DNA of 64,000 bases from Isoetes taiwanensis (GCA_021234155.1 JAJEKV010000086.1:4515461-4579460); one strand, 5' to 3'. Shown: positions 46,436 through 60,412, numbered from the stretch's first letter. The notes: generated by a model not told the origin, from the sequence alone. Translations and numbers: made by a program.

Positions 46436-46576
46436 TTTCGTAAATGATAAAATTTGTTTAATACAAAGTGTTTTAGAGTAAATTATAAGTGTATAAAGTT
46501 ACTTAATTAAGTTGAGTTAGTAAGTTTTAGCTTTTGTGTTAGTCAAAACAGACATCCTAGGCCAATTTGAGAGGAT

Positions 46577-46643
46577 GTCTCACACGTCGCGCCAGGACAG
46601 ATTTTGAGATTCTCAAAATCGGGCTGGGCGCAACGTGTGAGAC
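46577..46643. repeat. Hairpin repeat H, second copy
   Basis: Outer arms GTCTCACACGT and ACGTGTGAGAC, middle arms GCGCC and GGCGC, and a perfect inner GATTTTGAGA/TCTCAAAATC, in 67 bases. Confidence 0.85.
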
Positions 46644-46789
46644 CATGCTGTGAGACCATGCCCCAAAAGTGCCCAAAACTGCTCCAAATCGATCAAATAA
46701 GGGGTCCATTCTGCCTATCTCGATGAGATAAGTAGGATTAGACCCTTATATCACCCAAATTGGACAAGTTTAACCCATTTTGAGCCAAT

Positions 46790-46856
46790 GTCTCACACGT
46801 CGCGCCAGGACAGATTTTGAGATTCTCAAAATCGGGCTGGGCGCAATGTGTGAGAC
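46790..46856. repeat. Hairpin repeat H, third copy
   Basis: Almost the same 67 bases as the second copy, 213 bases further on. One outer-arm base differs (ATGTG for ACGTG). Confidence 0.85.
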
Positions 46857-47559
46857 CTCCAAATTTTGAACCTCCATAACTTGAGCTACAGAGCTCCAAA
46901 TCACCTGAAATTTGTTGCGTTAGGACCATTAGACAGCCTAGAATCCATTTATGACCAAAATTTATGACCCATCTCAAAATGACCAAAATTGCTCAAACCC
47001 TTGAATTGCTTTTCCCAAATCAGTAGTTTGTTTGTAGATAGAAGCATACCCCATTAGTAGCTTCTGCAAGTATTGATCTCGGCTCGAAGCTGATGCCTTA
47101 CTCCTAGATAGAAGTGCCCAAGAACACCCCTTTGTTATAGTCATCTAGACCTCAGCATAGCAACCCAAGTACAACTGTTCGTACATCACCTCTGCTCATG
47201 CCCAAGGCATAAACCTTGACCTAATTCTGTGTCCTTCTAATAGAGTTTGACTTATATAGCCACCACATTGACACTCCCTATTGCCAGGATACCTAGAAAG
47301 GAGCTAGAGCCTAGAACTGCCCAAGTCATTCCATGTGTAGAGATTGGACCCCCCAAACCAACTTTGCTAGGACCTTAGAGTATATTCAAACACCATGAGG
47401 GCTTTGCAAAACAACCCTCATGTCATGCCATACCACACGCCCTAATGTCCATAGACTTGTAGATTATAGATATGTCTCTAGTAATGCTGCTCGAGCCATC
47501 TTGCTTGCTTATAGAGCCCAAAATGTTGTAGGAGAGCCCTTCAAGTAGACCCTTAAACT

Positions 47560-50500
47560 CTAGGATACACGAGCGTTGCTTTCGAAGTACAGGGCCAGAG
47601 CCGCAGAAGAGCTAGAGGCGCAACTTCTTGAAGACATCAAGGTCCCACCGATGTACGCATGGATAAGGAGAGGAGACCGAAAAAGGCGCACTCCAAGAGA
47701 GGGAAGCATGACAAACACCTCAACCGACAAACGAGTAGAACAGACACCCACCGCCTATCATCAATCTTCATCAAATGGAAAGAATATTGGTAACCAACGG
47801 CACCAAGAATGTTCTAGATGTCAACCTCCCGGCTACCACGTCCACGAGCTCACATCAGAAAGAGAATCTCAACGCCTTCACCAACTCGACGCACATGAGT
47901 TTCAAATGGAAGAACGCGAAGACAACAAAATACAAGTATGGGAAGATGTTAGGCATCGATGCGGCGTTAGCATCACGAGCTAGGGCCGAGGGCATAATCT
48001 TCCGTCGAGGAGAGAACTTCGTGGCGACACAGAGGCGTAGGGAAGACCACCACGACCTTGCAGTAGCGGCTCGGTTTTAACGCCATGCAACGTCAACAAA
48101 AGGAGCAACCAAGCTAAGCAACAACAAAGCACCTAAGGCGACCAGGACGAGCTTCCAGCTCCCTTGCACCAGCAGAAGAACTTTCACCGGTTCCAAAAAG
48201 TAGGAGACGCATATCAGGGAAGGAACATCTCCAACTTGAGGGCCTATATCAGCACTAGGGGCAAGATCAAGGAGGAGAATATTACGCTCAAACAGAATTC
48301 GGACCCGTGAACACCTAGAAACCAAAGGAAGGACGGCTTTACTAACGCCGGCCAAGGAGTCGCGAGACTCGAATGGTTAGGACCCAAAGGACGGAGGAGA
48401 CGACCTAGCCAGCAGGCATAAATCACGCAAAGGCGACCAGAAGGAGCCATGGTAGGGGGCAATGGAGATGACCACACTTCGTGTACGGGAGAGCCACCTC
48501 GAATGAAGCAAAGCCCAAGCAACAGGAGTCGCTTTCGAAATTCAACGCGGGGGAATGACAATGCCTGCCTACCGACCACGATCTCAGAGCTTCGAAGACA
48601 TTCAAGAATGCCCGACTGCAACAGCCAGGTGACCCTACTCAAGCTCGATCAATGGCACCGCAAATCAGCAATCTTGCAACGACACACCGCATGTAGGGAC
48701 GTGAGCGGTTACCGCATTCCTCGCGACGAACATACACAATAAGGAGGAGCATCTTTTTCAAGGGATCACATCGACGAACACTCTTCGCAACTTGAGGTGA
48801 TCAGCTCGGATCAGACATGAAGCTCAACAATAGTAGCAGCATCTCAAGGAATCCCGGAGTCAACCAGAATGAAGAAGATGCAGCAAAACCGAAGGATCAA
48901 ATGCGATAGGAGGAAGGGAAAACCTAGAGGAGTATAAACATTTAAGTAGATCTTCGTAGTTGTTTTGAAAAAAAAAAAAAAAAAAAAAAAGTGGATGAAT
49001 TAAAATCCCAATGTAAATGCGTATATGTCTATTGTATATCTCGGGTCCTCACATATATAGTGGAGAAACATGAGTTTAGAGTCATGTTTTCTGGATGAAG
49101 CTTTAGATTAGGAAGCTCCTTCACTTCGACTACCAAAGGAGGAAGCAAGGAGGCACAACTATAGCCCAAGACCAAAATGGAAGAGCAAGTATGAGGGAGA
49201 ACGACCAGAGGCCAAGCAAACCTTCGACTCCAAACACTTCGGGAAGTGCCCTCAAGTAGAAGACCGCTCGTCCACCCAATGTCAGAACAAGAGACAACAC
49301 CGGTCATGTCAAGAGCATCAAGATCGCACGGGGACATCGTCGTGGCGCTAACACTACCTCTTGTAGCGGTAAAAGACTTGACGAACTTATGACATGAGTG
49401 GCCTCAACAATGGAAGGAGGAACGCCCCAACATCAACAAGCCAACTAAGAAGGCAACATCTCGACAACCATAATTCCAACTTGTGGTAATATAGGGGGAT
49501 GTGCTATGACACGTGTATTAGATGGAGATGCACTTACGAAAGGCACCGCGACGAGGAGATATGCCCCCAACAACTACGTGATGGCTTCGTGAGGTACTCC
49601 TACCAGTAATTAGAAGAGAAGAAGCCGACCATATCTCTGACATGTGGCACGTCAAACGCCCAAGGTAGAAGCATTTGATGCCTTAACGACAAGGATAGCA
49701 ACTGAAGCACCTTCGGCGAAAAGAGAGTTCAAGATAATAGCCAGGCTATTCAACGACAAGAGTATATCTAAGGCAGGTACTTCTTCAACAAAAAGGGTCA
49801 AGCCGTGAGAGATAAGGATCCATCACCCGAACAACGGAGCCATCGGGGAGGAGAGTCATGATGCTTTACTTGCCGAGAGGCGAGCATGCATAGAGGGACA
49901 AAGGTCGAACCGAAAAGCTCGGAGAAGTGCTAGCAACCGACTTCTTCCACGAGCTCCCCTAGAGGCAACGGGGGAGGACCAAAACCGATGAGCACAATCA
50001 AAGTCACCCGGAGGGTACCTCAAGACAAGAAGACGGCATAGCACTGTGGAACGTGACAACGTCCAAGCCATGTGATCGAGGGGATCAAACGAGGAAGTTT
50101 GGAAGCTTGATGGAGAACCAACTAGGTGAGGCGAGCCGATGACTTGCACGTGGACTTGCATGCAACTTGGTGAACCCAAGGATGAACGATTCAAAGAACA
50201 ACTCCAGAAGAGTATTGCCAAAGGAATCGCGCACAGCCTCGAGAGACGCCTCCAAATAGCTTCAAGTAACAATTACCGCTCGAGAACAGGATCAGGAAGC
50301 AGACCGAAATGCCGAAGCATCAACGACCAGCACATTTTTAGTTAGAATGTGATGCAAAGCGTGTTGTGCCGTAGCTGACAAACATCGGAGGGCCCAAGTA
50401 TATTAACAAGTTACCCCGGAGTACGAACTGACGTACAAGTAGGAGGATATAGATCGTCAACAACATTGCACCGGGAGGAACACCGATGACATTGCCAAGG

Positions 50501-51030
50501 AGTAGGTGTGCAACTCGAAGGGAGGCACAAGGGGGACCTAATAGCTCTAGTAGTAATTGTAATTATGTAAGCTATATGTTTAGCATGTATAGTTCCCTTG
50601 TTATTCCTTCCCTCCCATAGCATAACAGATCAAAGGAAGAGATGTCATGCAAGTTGCAGGGGTGAAGCAATCAACATCGTCAACACCCTTCGGGCAACAC
50701 GATAACGACAAGAGGACTCGACGTATGAGACATTGATGGAGTCGAAGAAACAATATCGGATACAGAGTCGTCCTTTAGCTGCCAAGACAAAGAGTTCAAG
50801 ATGAAAGATCTCTTTCAACAGCGCCACCTTCAGGCATTTGAAAAGCGGCATGCAAGGTTCAAGTGATCAACTACACCATCAAGCCACCAGCAATGAGAGG
50901 CTTCTAGCGAACAAAGTCAACCTCTACTTCAAAGAGCATCCACCGTCAAGGAGACTGAAGTATCGAGCAACTCGGAAGAACGTTACCTTGCTCCTTCAAG
51001 CAGGCAACAAGTGGATGAGCTTCTAGCAAG
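47560..51030 (+). pseudogene. Degenerate coding region in LARD-like element (copy 2)
   Basis: Overlapping plus-strand frames that hand over to each other, as expected from one gene with frameshifts. Pieces are 47,576-47,983 ('KYRARAAEELEAQLLEDI'), 47,775-48,080 ('MERILVTNGTKNVLDV', then 'SFKWKNAKTTKYKYGKML'), 48,449-48,742, 50,139-50,345 ('ERFKEQLQKSIAKGIAHS') and 50,838-51,026. Composition is Lys/Arg/Glu-rich and helical. Copy 1 (11,670-14,820) has equivalents. I do not recognise the product. It is in the gag position and direction but has no zinc knuckle or protease that I can see. Confidence 0.4.
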
Positions 51031-53072
51031 CTCAAGGATCTAAGGCCACGGGGCCTAGTAGGTTAAATGTATGGATGGTAACATCCATATTGGGATTAGA
51101 AGGCATTTCGGATATTCTCATTTGAAAGGATTGCCCCAATATTGAGCTAAGCGTCAAGATTGGGAAGGAAATGCATAGGAGTAACTATAATTATACACGA
51201 TTGTTAACAGACATCCAATGTATTGAAACCACTTGGTGAGATTGATCTCCTCACTAAGAAGGAATCATTACTAGGATAAGTGTTGACCATGTATAAATCT
51301 AGTATCTCCAAAAGAATAATCCAACCGAAAGAAAAGAAGTAATCTAACAAGTCCGGCCAACTTGTTACGATGACATCAATTCGATTGATAGGAATATTCC
51401 AAGAGTTTAAATAACTAAGAAAGGGGGAATCTCTAGAATAATAAAATAATAGTACATGCAAGGTACATCTAAAATAAGAATTATAGTAATCAAATAGTCT
51501 TTTGAGACAAAAGGAATTGTCGTCATGACAAAACCTTGTGGTTTAGAATCGTTCTAACTAAGTAGATAACCCATAACTATATTGAAATAAATGATAACAT
51601 AATATGTGCATCCATCTTAGATGGTTATATATGTTAGCTAAGGCTAGTAAAGTAATGCGCTAAGTAAGAAGCGTATAACCTCTTAAGGGGAGAGAATAGA
51701 TATGACGTTGTGTACAACGTCATTGAAGGGGTGCAGGACCATTTTCCTTTCGAAGAAAGTGGGAGGGCTCAATCTTATGATTGAACGTACTTGCACCGAA
51801 TTGACTGACCCGTAGAATAGAGTTCACTCCGGCAATGGCCGAAGCGAATAGAGCGTAAGATAGATAGATAGATAGCTCAGGAGGCCTTCAACGTGCGAGA
51901 CCGACATGCAACGAAGTGGAGCAAAACCACGAGAGCAATGCAACGACCAAGTCACCTCCAAACTACTCGACGCCGGCTCAATGAGTGGATGCGTTCTAGC
52001 CTTAGGTAAGGTATGCGCATGTATTATAAGCTTTAATGTGTCTTATTGATAAGTTAAATATAGATCCTAATAACTGCATAGAAATGGTTGCATGTATAGG
52101 TATCATAGGGAAATAAGTTAAATAACAACGATAATGTGAGGTAGCATGTTAATTAATCCTTCGCAAGGACGCAATTCCTTCCAAGGATAGCTATATGACC
52201 TCGGGGGCCTTATAAATAGAGATAGAAAATAGAATTCGGATATACTTAAGTGCATCTTAGGGATATACTTCCAAGGGTAAGGAAGAGAATAAGAAGCACA
52301 TCTAACTCTTGTGTATGATAATTAAAACCTTGTCTATAATACAATAGGTCTAAATCAGGGTTATTGTTTAAATAATTGCGATCTAAAAGTCATTAAATAT
52401 TGCAAAGTTTAAAGTAAATATAATTGTACTATCGAAAGTAATGTATCCAATACTATGATAATGTTAATTCATAAATATTACCTTAGGGTAATTATGTTAA
52501 TCACATGCATTAAAGGAGCCAGTAAAAATCGGCTCAGGCATGTCAATTTGTGTAGATTAATTCTATGTGTAGTTAAGATTAATCTGCGTGCATGCAACCT
52601 ATGCTAGGTATGGGTTGCATGCGTTGTTACCGATGATGAGACCACTACGGTGATCTCTAGGGCGTGGTGTAATGTCAATGTAGGCATGACCGCGTTTCCG
52701 CTTGGATGAGTGGAAGGTAGATTAGAAAGTCTACGTTTTCCTAAGTAGACAACCTCGAGAGAAAGGAGGTCATTAAGGAATGCATTGATAGGAAAGGCAC
52801 CTTTAGCCCCATATATGCTTTGATAGGAGGAATCTATCCTTCCCGCGGGAAGGATATCCTCCACGCTGGGCAACTAGAGGTGTAGGCATGAGCGGCATAT
52901 AGGCATATAGGCATAATGGAAGATCCACCCTCTTCCTACGCCGGGAGATTAGCCATGCATCCATGTAGATAGGTGGGGTGGTCACCATATAACCAAAATT
53001 TTTGTAATAATTAATAATAGGTAGTGTCGACCAGGGGCCTAGGCTGGGAGAGGGCAAGGAGGTCGAGCTACG

Positions 53073-53600
53073 AAGGCTTGCAACACAAAATTTTGTATAA
53101 TGTGTTGCAAGGGATGAAGAGTACCTTAGAAGTGTAAATTTTGTATGAAATTGATAAACTTTGATTAACTTAAATGTTGTATTAAGTAAGGTTAATAATT
53201 ACCTTGCGTGGATTAAGTTATGATGTGATAAGTTAATTGGATAATGAAATAGTAATATCTTAAACATTACCTTAGAGTAATTCTAATAATTAAGATAGTA
53301 AGTATGTAATTATAGATATTGTAAAATTAATGCGAGGATTTTTAAAGTCACGAAGACACGCAACACAAATTTTGTTGGAATGTGTTGCAAGGAATGAAGA
53401 GTACCTTAAATAATAATTATATATGAAAGTGTTAAATTGTGATAAACTAAATGTTGTGATAATAGAAACTAATAAGTACCTTGTTTTAGTAGAAGTTACG
53501 AATTGACAACTTATTTGATAATGTAATGGCGTAATAATGATTTAAAAATATTACCTTAAGGTAATCGTAATAACTGTGTAAGTATTATAGTAGTATATCG
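53073..53600. repeat. Duplicated block of about 270 bases before the 3' LTR
   Basis: Two diverged direct copies start at about 53,073 and 53,351. They share CAACACAAA, TTTTG, TGTGTTGCAAGG and ATGAAGAGTACCTTA, and each ends near a palindrome-like ATTACCTTARGGTAAT (perfect at about 53,551). A further partial copy of the palindrome is at about 52,489. The equivalent in element copy 1 is at about 16,560-17,040. Confidence 0.75.
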
Positions 53601-53677
53601 TATGCATCGGGTTGATTGCGAGGTTAGGAAGATTCAAGGTGGGGAGACCCACGATCTTTGCGGGACGACATCATTTC

Positions 53678-53690
53678 AAGGTGGGGAGAA
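53678..53690 (+). other. Polypurine tract of LARD-like element
   Basis: AAGGTGGGGAGAA directly abuts the TG start of the 3' LTR. A second similar tract, TTCAAGGTGGGGAGAC, ends about 40 bases upstream. Element copy 1 has the same pair at 17,100-17,152. Confidence 0.65.
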
Positions 53691-55555
53691 TGTGGCGTTC
53701 GGCCGCGATTATCACGGTCCGGGGCGTATCTTTATCTTGCCTAAATCGCAGCGCATTACGCGCTCCACTCCGTGATAATGTCCGTAGGCGTGTAGCCAAG
53801 TGGGTAGCCCCTAGGGGGCAACTTGCTAAGAATGTGCATTAGTATTAATGTGCACATTTTCCAATGTACACATTAATGTGGGCACACATTTCCATGTGGC
53901 CACTTGATGCCAAGTGGGCCATACCCAAGTGTGCAATTAATGTGCACATTTTCCAATGTACACATTAATGTGGGCACACATTTCCATGTGGGCACATTTT
54001 GCCACCTAGCCATTAAAGGCAAGTGGGCCCATTCCCAATTATCCCACATGCCAAAAGGGGATAATTGGAAACCCTAGCCACCCCCTTGTCTATTTAAGTA
54101 GGAGAACCCTAACTTGCCCATTTTTCGTTTCTAGGGTTTTAGAGCTCTGTTTTGGCTGCCTCAAGAGCCAAAACCGCCTCCCAGACTCTGTCTGAGAGAA
54201 CTGCATCATTAGTTTCCCTTGATTCGAGCATTTCAGCAGGATGGTCGAGTTCAGGGCAGGAGAAGCAAGCCAAGGATTAGGTATTTGGTCAATTTAATAG
54301 CTTAAACCATCTTCTAGTCATTGAATCAAAGTGGGTTTAGCCTATTAAATTGCCCATATAACCCTTCGGATCTCTAGATAGCGATTCTAACTAAAGAACC
54401 TAACTCTATGATATAGATTAGATCTTGTTCTTTAGTTCTTACGTGATGTATATGGATGATGTATCTCTGAACTCCTTGTATTGGGAAGGGGGTAGAGACC
54501 TAAAGCTTTGTAGTGATGCTCCTAGAGTAGCCTCTTTAGCACTTGTAGATTCGAGGCACGTGCACAAGAGCCACAGGGATGTGGGTGAAGGGGGGGCGGG
54601 CCCGAGAGAAGGAGGTTCATGTCGACTCTTGAGCGATCCCTCACGGTGTGTAAAAGCCTACAGGGGATCATTGTGACTAGGTCAATGGCTTGCCAGCTGC
54701 GTGTGGGCAAGGCATGGGCTCACACCGTGAAGTGGTGTTCACTTTCCGGTGGGTTCGGTCGAATCACGGGCGGTGGCCCTCTAGTCACCTTGAGTCGGCA
54801 TGTAGATCTACGGAGGGAGTGATCCCTACCCGCCCCATCGGGGCTGGGAGGATGAACCCGGGAGTAGCCCTTTTGGCTATGCATCCGGCGGGCTACGGTC
54901 AGTCCGACACTTTTGGAGACCACTCCGCAAAGTGTATTGCGGAGGGGCGGATGGAGTGGACAACCCTAAGCCATGTTCATATGCCGGCCAAATCCATTGC
55001 CATGAATTAAACGCATGCGCAATGAACTCGGAGACCAAGCCGTCAGTCATCCCTTTGAGTGCGAGCCTTGGGTAGGATTCCCTATGTGTGATGTCTTGAT
55101 CTTTGTCTATGCAGATATGTGGAGGACCATCGCCGTGATGGTCATATGATGTTGATGTATGTGCTAACGACATGTATGTTTACGCTTCCGCAGCTAGGTA
55201 GGCCCGAGGGAGGCGGGGTGCAATGACCCTTCCACTCTTCCCCTTTGGAACCCGTCACGATTTGCGGTGTCATGTGGAGGGCCCCAGTATTAGCATGGTG
55301 GTATGGGGATGAACTCTGTTTGTATACGGTGAGGGCACCGTATCACAGTAGGGGACGTCCACGGGCTCAGTTCTTTTCTTGTCCTATAATCTCTTCCCTT
55401 TCGGTATCTCCCCTTCTTCTATATTTCCTTTTTTCCCATACCGAATTAGCCATGCAACTGTGATTTGTTCATACAATACTACCGTTTTCCTTGATTTAAA
55501 ACTAATCTTAAGACTAAGTGCGGTGGGAGTTTAAACATAAAAAAGCGGTTAAAAA

Positions 55556-56175
55556 TTAGAAAACCGGCGGTTGGGATTTGTAACCAAGCGTTCTAACTGC
55601 TTTGTACGGAATTCACATGTCCATTTTTTGTATATCACAGTCGGGTTCTTCTTCATTGTTGCCGATGTCTCCCCATCTTCCTTTTTTTTCTACATTCCTG
55701 GCCATAAGAACCCTGCAGAGATATTCTGTTGGGTTTTTTTCAGCGCAATTGATGCATACCTTACCAAAATCCGTGACAATCAGGTCATCTTTGATGGCGG
55801 TTGATTTTGCATTTCCCTTTCCACGCAGCGGTTAAAGCATCGGACACCCTCGACCCTATCGGCTTTCTGGTTGCATCATCCTTGTCGCCGGGACCCCATA
55901 ACTTCGGGGAATTTTCGGTCAGTATCCCATATCCTTCATGGCCTGCATGTGATGCACCCAATCACAGAATAGGCAGTGTACCCGCCCACAGCTTATACAC
56001 GACCCCAGCCCTTTTTCTAGACACGAGCAGTTATCCTCGCATATACACCATGGTCCGAGCTCCTCAAGCTCTGGATTCCATGGCCTGTAACGTTGTCGGA
56101 GCTCCGGATCTTGCGCTTTCTTGGAGTGGCCCCATCCTGCTCCGAGCCTTCCATAACTTTCTTGCCTTTGTCCAT
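55556..56175 (-). CDS. Antisense Cys/His-rich protein gene in LTR (copy 3)
   Basis: Counterpart of 43,184-43,807, with ATG at 56,175. In this copy the central part is continuous: after 'PWCICEDNCSC' comes 'GLGSCISCGRVHCLFCDW' and 'VHHMQAMKDMGY'. This gives eight Cys and two His in about 40 residues. The N-terminal and C-terminal parts are frameshifted relative to copy 2, mostly at CAG/CTG positions. Combining copies gives one protein of about 205 residues with an N-terminal basic stretch. The TATA box on the minus strand is at 56,283-56,292. The Cys/His spacing suggests zinc binding, and I cannot name the domain. Confidence 0.5.
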
Positions 56176-56506
56176 GTTATGCGGATGCTCGGCGCTAAAC
56201 CCTTATCTATCTTCTAGAGCTAAAAAACTATCGGAATCCTCCAGGCGCTTCCTTCTCCGTTCGGGGTCCCGAGCTTCTGTTGCTTTTTATAGTTGTATGT
56301 TTAACTAGGGTTTTTTTGTGTAATTCCTGCCATCTTCTCCGGATCTGGTTGTATTCTTACGACGGTAGGTCCGTCCATGGTGTCTAATCGATTTCGTAAT
56401 TAAATGCTACCGGTATATTACGCTTATATGTGGGTTGTCCTTTACTCCCATGTATTTTAGGTACTATCTCCCCCCGCCTATCCTTAATATCTGTCTTATC
56501 TCTCTT

Positions 56507-56640
<134 letters not shown>

Positions 56641-57402
56641 TTATTTTCTTAGAGATAAGTCTATTCTGTACATCTGCCGTGAGATTTTAATGCCGTGTAC
56701 GTGCCCTTCCCTGTCCTATCACGTCATACTGCCATATATTAATCATTATTGATATTTCTAAATTTCTAGCCCATGTCCTGCGTTAGCTATTGACATGTAT
56801 ATTTGCATTTGTCTATTTTCATACGTGTCGTCCACAACATGCAATGGTCCCCTTACACGTCCTTCTGTCTTACGTGCCTTCCTTCAATGTCACGTATCTA
56901 ATCTAGTCACACCGTTGTGAGTGGCCACGTAGTGCTAGGTAGATCCAGTTGGTAGTCGTATACCTCCCTATGTTTCTAGTCATGCTTGGCGTACATTACC
57001 TATTGTATTATACAGATTTGGATTTTTGAATTTTTCATGACCGTTTGGGTACCAGATTAGCGAATATGCTTCCGATTCTCGTCCTCCAACCTGGCCCGAC
57101 CCATAGCTCTGTTAGCTATGGTGTGCCGATTGGTGTCCATCCTTCTTCGGTTCTATTAACCTCGTCCCCCACTAAGACTAACATCCTGATACTCCCGGTT
57201 CGCGTGGCCTTTATGGATCCGGCAACACTTCTTTAACATTTCTTAATAAAATAAACTATCTGAATTCCTAGTTACAATTGTCTAATTCCGGTAGTCTAAT
57301 TACACTTATATTGATCAAAACACAAATCAGAACACAAATCACATATCACTGACCTATACATCGCTATCCCTCCCTCCCCAGATTCACGGCCGCATTAAGC
57401 CC

Positions 57403-57473
57403 GCCATCGCCATCGCCGCCGCCATCCGAAGTAGGAACATTCGCCATCGCCATCGCCATCGCCATCGCCATCG
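57403..57473. repeat. GCCATC hexamer repeats (3' LTR)
   Basis: Two arrays, 57,403-57,427 and 57,441-57,473. The second is longer than in the 5' LTR. Confidence 0.9.
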
Positions 57474-59954
57474 CCTAGGGCCAACTATTTGATATACGCT
57501 GTCCTTTTCTTTTTCGCTTCCTTGCAAATCATATTTCTTATCAACTTCTTTTATGCTTATGTTGAACCATAATGTATTAATAGATGTCAGTATCTATATT
57601 AGTAAAAATCAACAAGACAGATATACAACCTTTTTTGTAGCCACTTTTTATAGAACAACCATTTAAACTCGAACATCACTACGGCCTAGCTAATGGCACT
57701 GACGTCTACAACATATAACATAACATTTCGAAAGGAGTAATTTTTAGGAGCTGAAAATTTCATTAAGAAATTTTCTGGTAATCGCCTAATGGCATGGCAG
57801 CAGTGCCACTCGATGGTCGCTAGAAAATTTTGAGCGAAATTTTATCTGATTCATCTTCTACATTTGATATATAGCTCTATTATTTTTTCCTCTTTTGACC
57901 TTCTTAATTCCAGAATGTGCTGCAAACTAGAAAGAATAGGTGGTATTGAAGTTAGACATACTTCTTAAGGGTCTATGAGACCCAACTTCAAAAGATGTAT
58001 TATGGATAGATAGTCAAAGCTTGCTCAACTGTGATGAACAATCCACTCACCCTCAAAGTATGTACAATGATGCATATTGTTTCGAAAAGAAAAGCATAAG
58101 CTGACATGTTCTCTAATTAACAAGGTTAGGACAACTTACTTTGAAGGCAGGAACTGTATTACTCTCTAATTCTCCAGATTAGAAAGTAGGGTACTGCAGC
58201 TATAACTGTGTGCATTGAAAATTTGTTTGCACTAGCAAACTCAAAGTATGTCCTGTTTGTGCTCCAATTTATGAATCCAAGATATTGAATCTTGCTTTTC
58301 AGTTTGTGCCTCTAAGGTCTCTAAGCTTTGAAGACTATGACAAGCAAGCAAGAATTTGTACAACGCCATTTTCTGTATCCCGAGTATTCTTTATGCTACT
58401 TATTGAATCCCAATTAGTTCACAACTAATTGATATGCTACTACAGAAAGATCATTGAGCCTTAAATGTTTGTTATGAGTCTAAATCCTGAATCCCTTTTT
58501 ACGGCAACACATTTACGATTTAGTTCCTCCTCCTTCCTATTATAGGCATGATAACGAAATGCGAAGAAATTTCATGGACTGGATCATGTATTTTTTTTAT
58601 GTTGCTTAATTTGAATAGGGTCTTAGAGTCCCCTGTTGATTCCTTTGCATTTGGACGACATTTCCATTTGTTGACTATGTATCTTCACTCAAACCCAAAG
58701 GTTATTACATGAAACAATGACCAATAACAAGCTAAAGCATTTCGATGTTTCACGATGATTCTACATTCTTGGCCAAAGTTGTATTACTCACAACAATAAT
58801 ATGCACATAAACAGCAACCTAACATATATATACCTATATAAAATGGACATCCATCTTGGACAATAACTTAAAATTAGCATCATTGACAACCCTACATACG
58901 TTTTTAGATCCTAGATCTTATTCATATAATTCTACAATAAAATTGTATTTACGCCCGGCAACGCCGGTCACCATAACTAGTTTATAGAAATTTGAGTTGC
59001 AAGTGCAGAGGAAACAAGTTATATGATGGGTTCACAGATAGATGGATTATCTAAGCACTCGTTTCTTAGATATTGCTATGCCAAGAACCTCATAATCGAA
59101 CAAGTACTGATACGCTTGAATGGTTATGTGCAGATATTGATATGTCTGAGTGGGCTTACATCAGCCACTGATATGCCTGAGTCCCATTCTTATTTGGTAT
59201 CTTTATATGGATATGAAGCCTTGATTTAAGCAAGATCAAATATTTTCTTCTTACTTTCAATATTTCAGGAAGATTTGGTGATTCATCTTGATAGGTTGTA
59301 TCTCTGGTATGGCTTGTCCTTGTATCGTCATATTCTTTTTCGGTTACTAGATGGAAGGAATTCATGAGCTTCATCTACATCAAGCCGGTTAAGGCAGTCT
59401 TATTACCATATGTTTAAAGATTATCTACGACCATAGCTTTCTTTAAGTTTCTGTCGGTAGAGGTTAAAGGTATTGAGATTACTCCTGTAGTAATCCTTTA
59501 TCTATTTGAATGTTTGTACTTCTTATTCTGATGTAATATGAAGAAATATCTTGTTCTTAAAAGAAAAAAAGAAGAAAAAAAGAAGATGATCCACATGGAA
59601 TCTTTATGTGAAGGTAGAAAAATCTCATGTGCTCCTTGTTTTTCCGATCTCTATCTCTGATGGTAACAAGATAAGCCAATTATTGACCCTTTTGATATAC
59701 CCATTTCCAACCCTTTTTATAATAAAGTTGGATTGTATGGCGCGTCATATATCCTTCTCTCAGCAGTACCTTATTCTCTTTGAATTGTTCCCCAGGCAGG
59801 GGAGGGGCTTCTTCCTGCTTGGTTTGGCCAATTTGGCGTTTCTTTCTTGTTGTCCTTTTCCGGCCTTTAGCCTTCGTCCTGTGACCTTCGTCCTCGATCC
59901 TAGTTTGCAAGGAAGTCCTTTGGTATTCGGGCGGTTTGTTGGTTTCATGCGAGT

Positions 59955-60007
59955 CCCATTCTAGAATCCCATCGATCCGAGACGTCGGATCGCCATTCTA
60001 GAATGGG
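59955..60007. repeat. Nested perfect palindrome
   Basis: Outer arms CCCATTCTAGAAT and ATTCTAGAATGGG enclose CGATCCGA, GACG, TCGGATCG. The centre is damaged in copy 2 (about 23,207-23,260), but the TTCTAGAA parts are kept. Confidence 0.85.
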
Positions 60008-60328
60008 GCGAGCATGCATGTTTTGCATGCATGCGGGCGGCGCATGCCCATTCTTGTTGGGAGTTCGTTATTTTAGGCGCGTTTCTGCATCAACATCTCA
60101 TCGGCGCTTCCTCTTCTCTCAGCAGTACCTTATTCTCTTTGAACCCACCCTCCCCCCATTCTTTGTTATTGTATTTGTATCGCGTGGCACGCGCGTAATC
60201 AGCCCCTCCACTCTGGGAGGTTTGTTTTGTCTTGTTGTTTTGTTGGTTAGCGAGCGGCATCTGTTTCGACTTTTCCATTCGTGGGTTTTGGGAGCGATTT
60301 TTATGCCTTACGTTTGTCCAAGCCCCTT

Positions 60329-60412
60329 GCCGAAGGCTTATCACTAAGGTTTTTCCTCGAAAGCCCAAAAGGGCGGGGTTTTTTAATCCCGGTGATAAGC
60401 TTTCGGCAGGTA
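60329..60412. repeat. Long hairpin with inner stem and T run
   Basis: Outer arms GCCGAAGGCTTATCAC and GTGATAAGCTTTCGGC surround an inner GCCC/GGGC stem and a TTTTTT run. Copy 2 (about 23,576-23,646) keeps the same architecture. No known RNA family is recognised. Confidence 0.65.

Larger units (their letters stand above)
45585..53690 (+). mobile_element. Internal region of LARD-like element, copy 2
   Basis: In order: a 20-base tandem repeat, a tRNA-like sequence, a first copy of a hairpin, a short basic ORF, two more hairpin copies (46,577 and 46,790), degenerate plus-strand coding at about 47,560-51,030, AT-rich sequence without ORFs (51,050-53,070), a duplicated 270-base block, and the polypurine tract. 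A poly-A run is at about 48,967-48,990. Nothing in it resembles pol. Confidence 0.7.
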
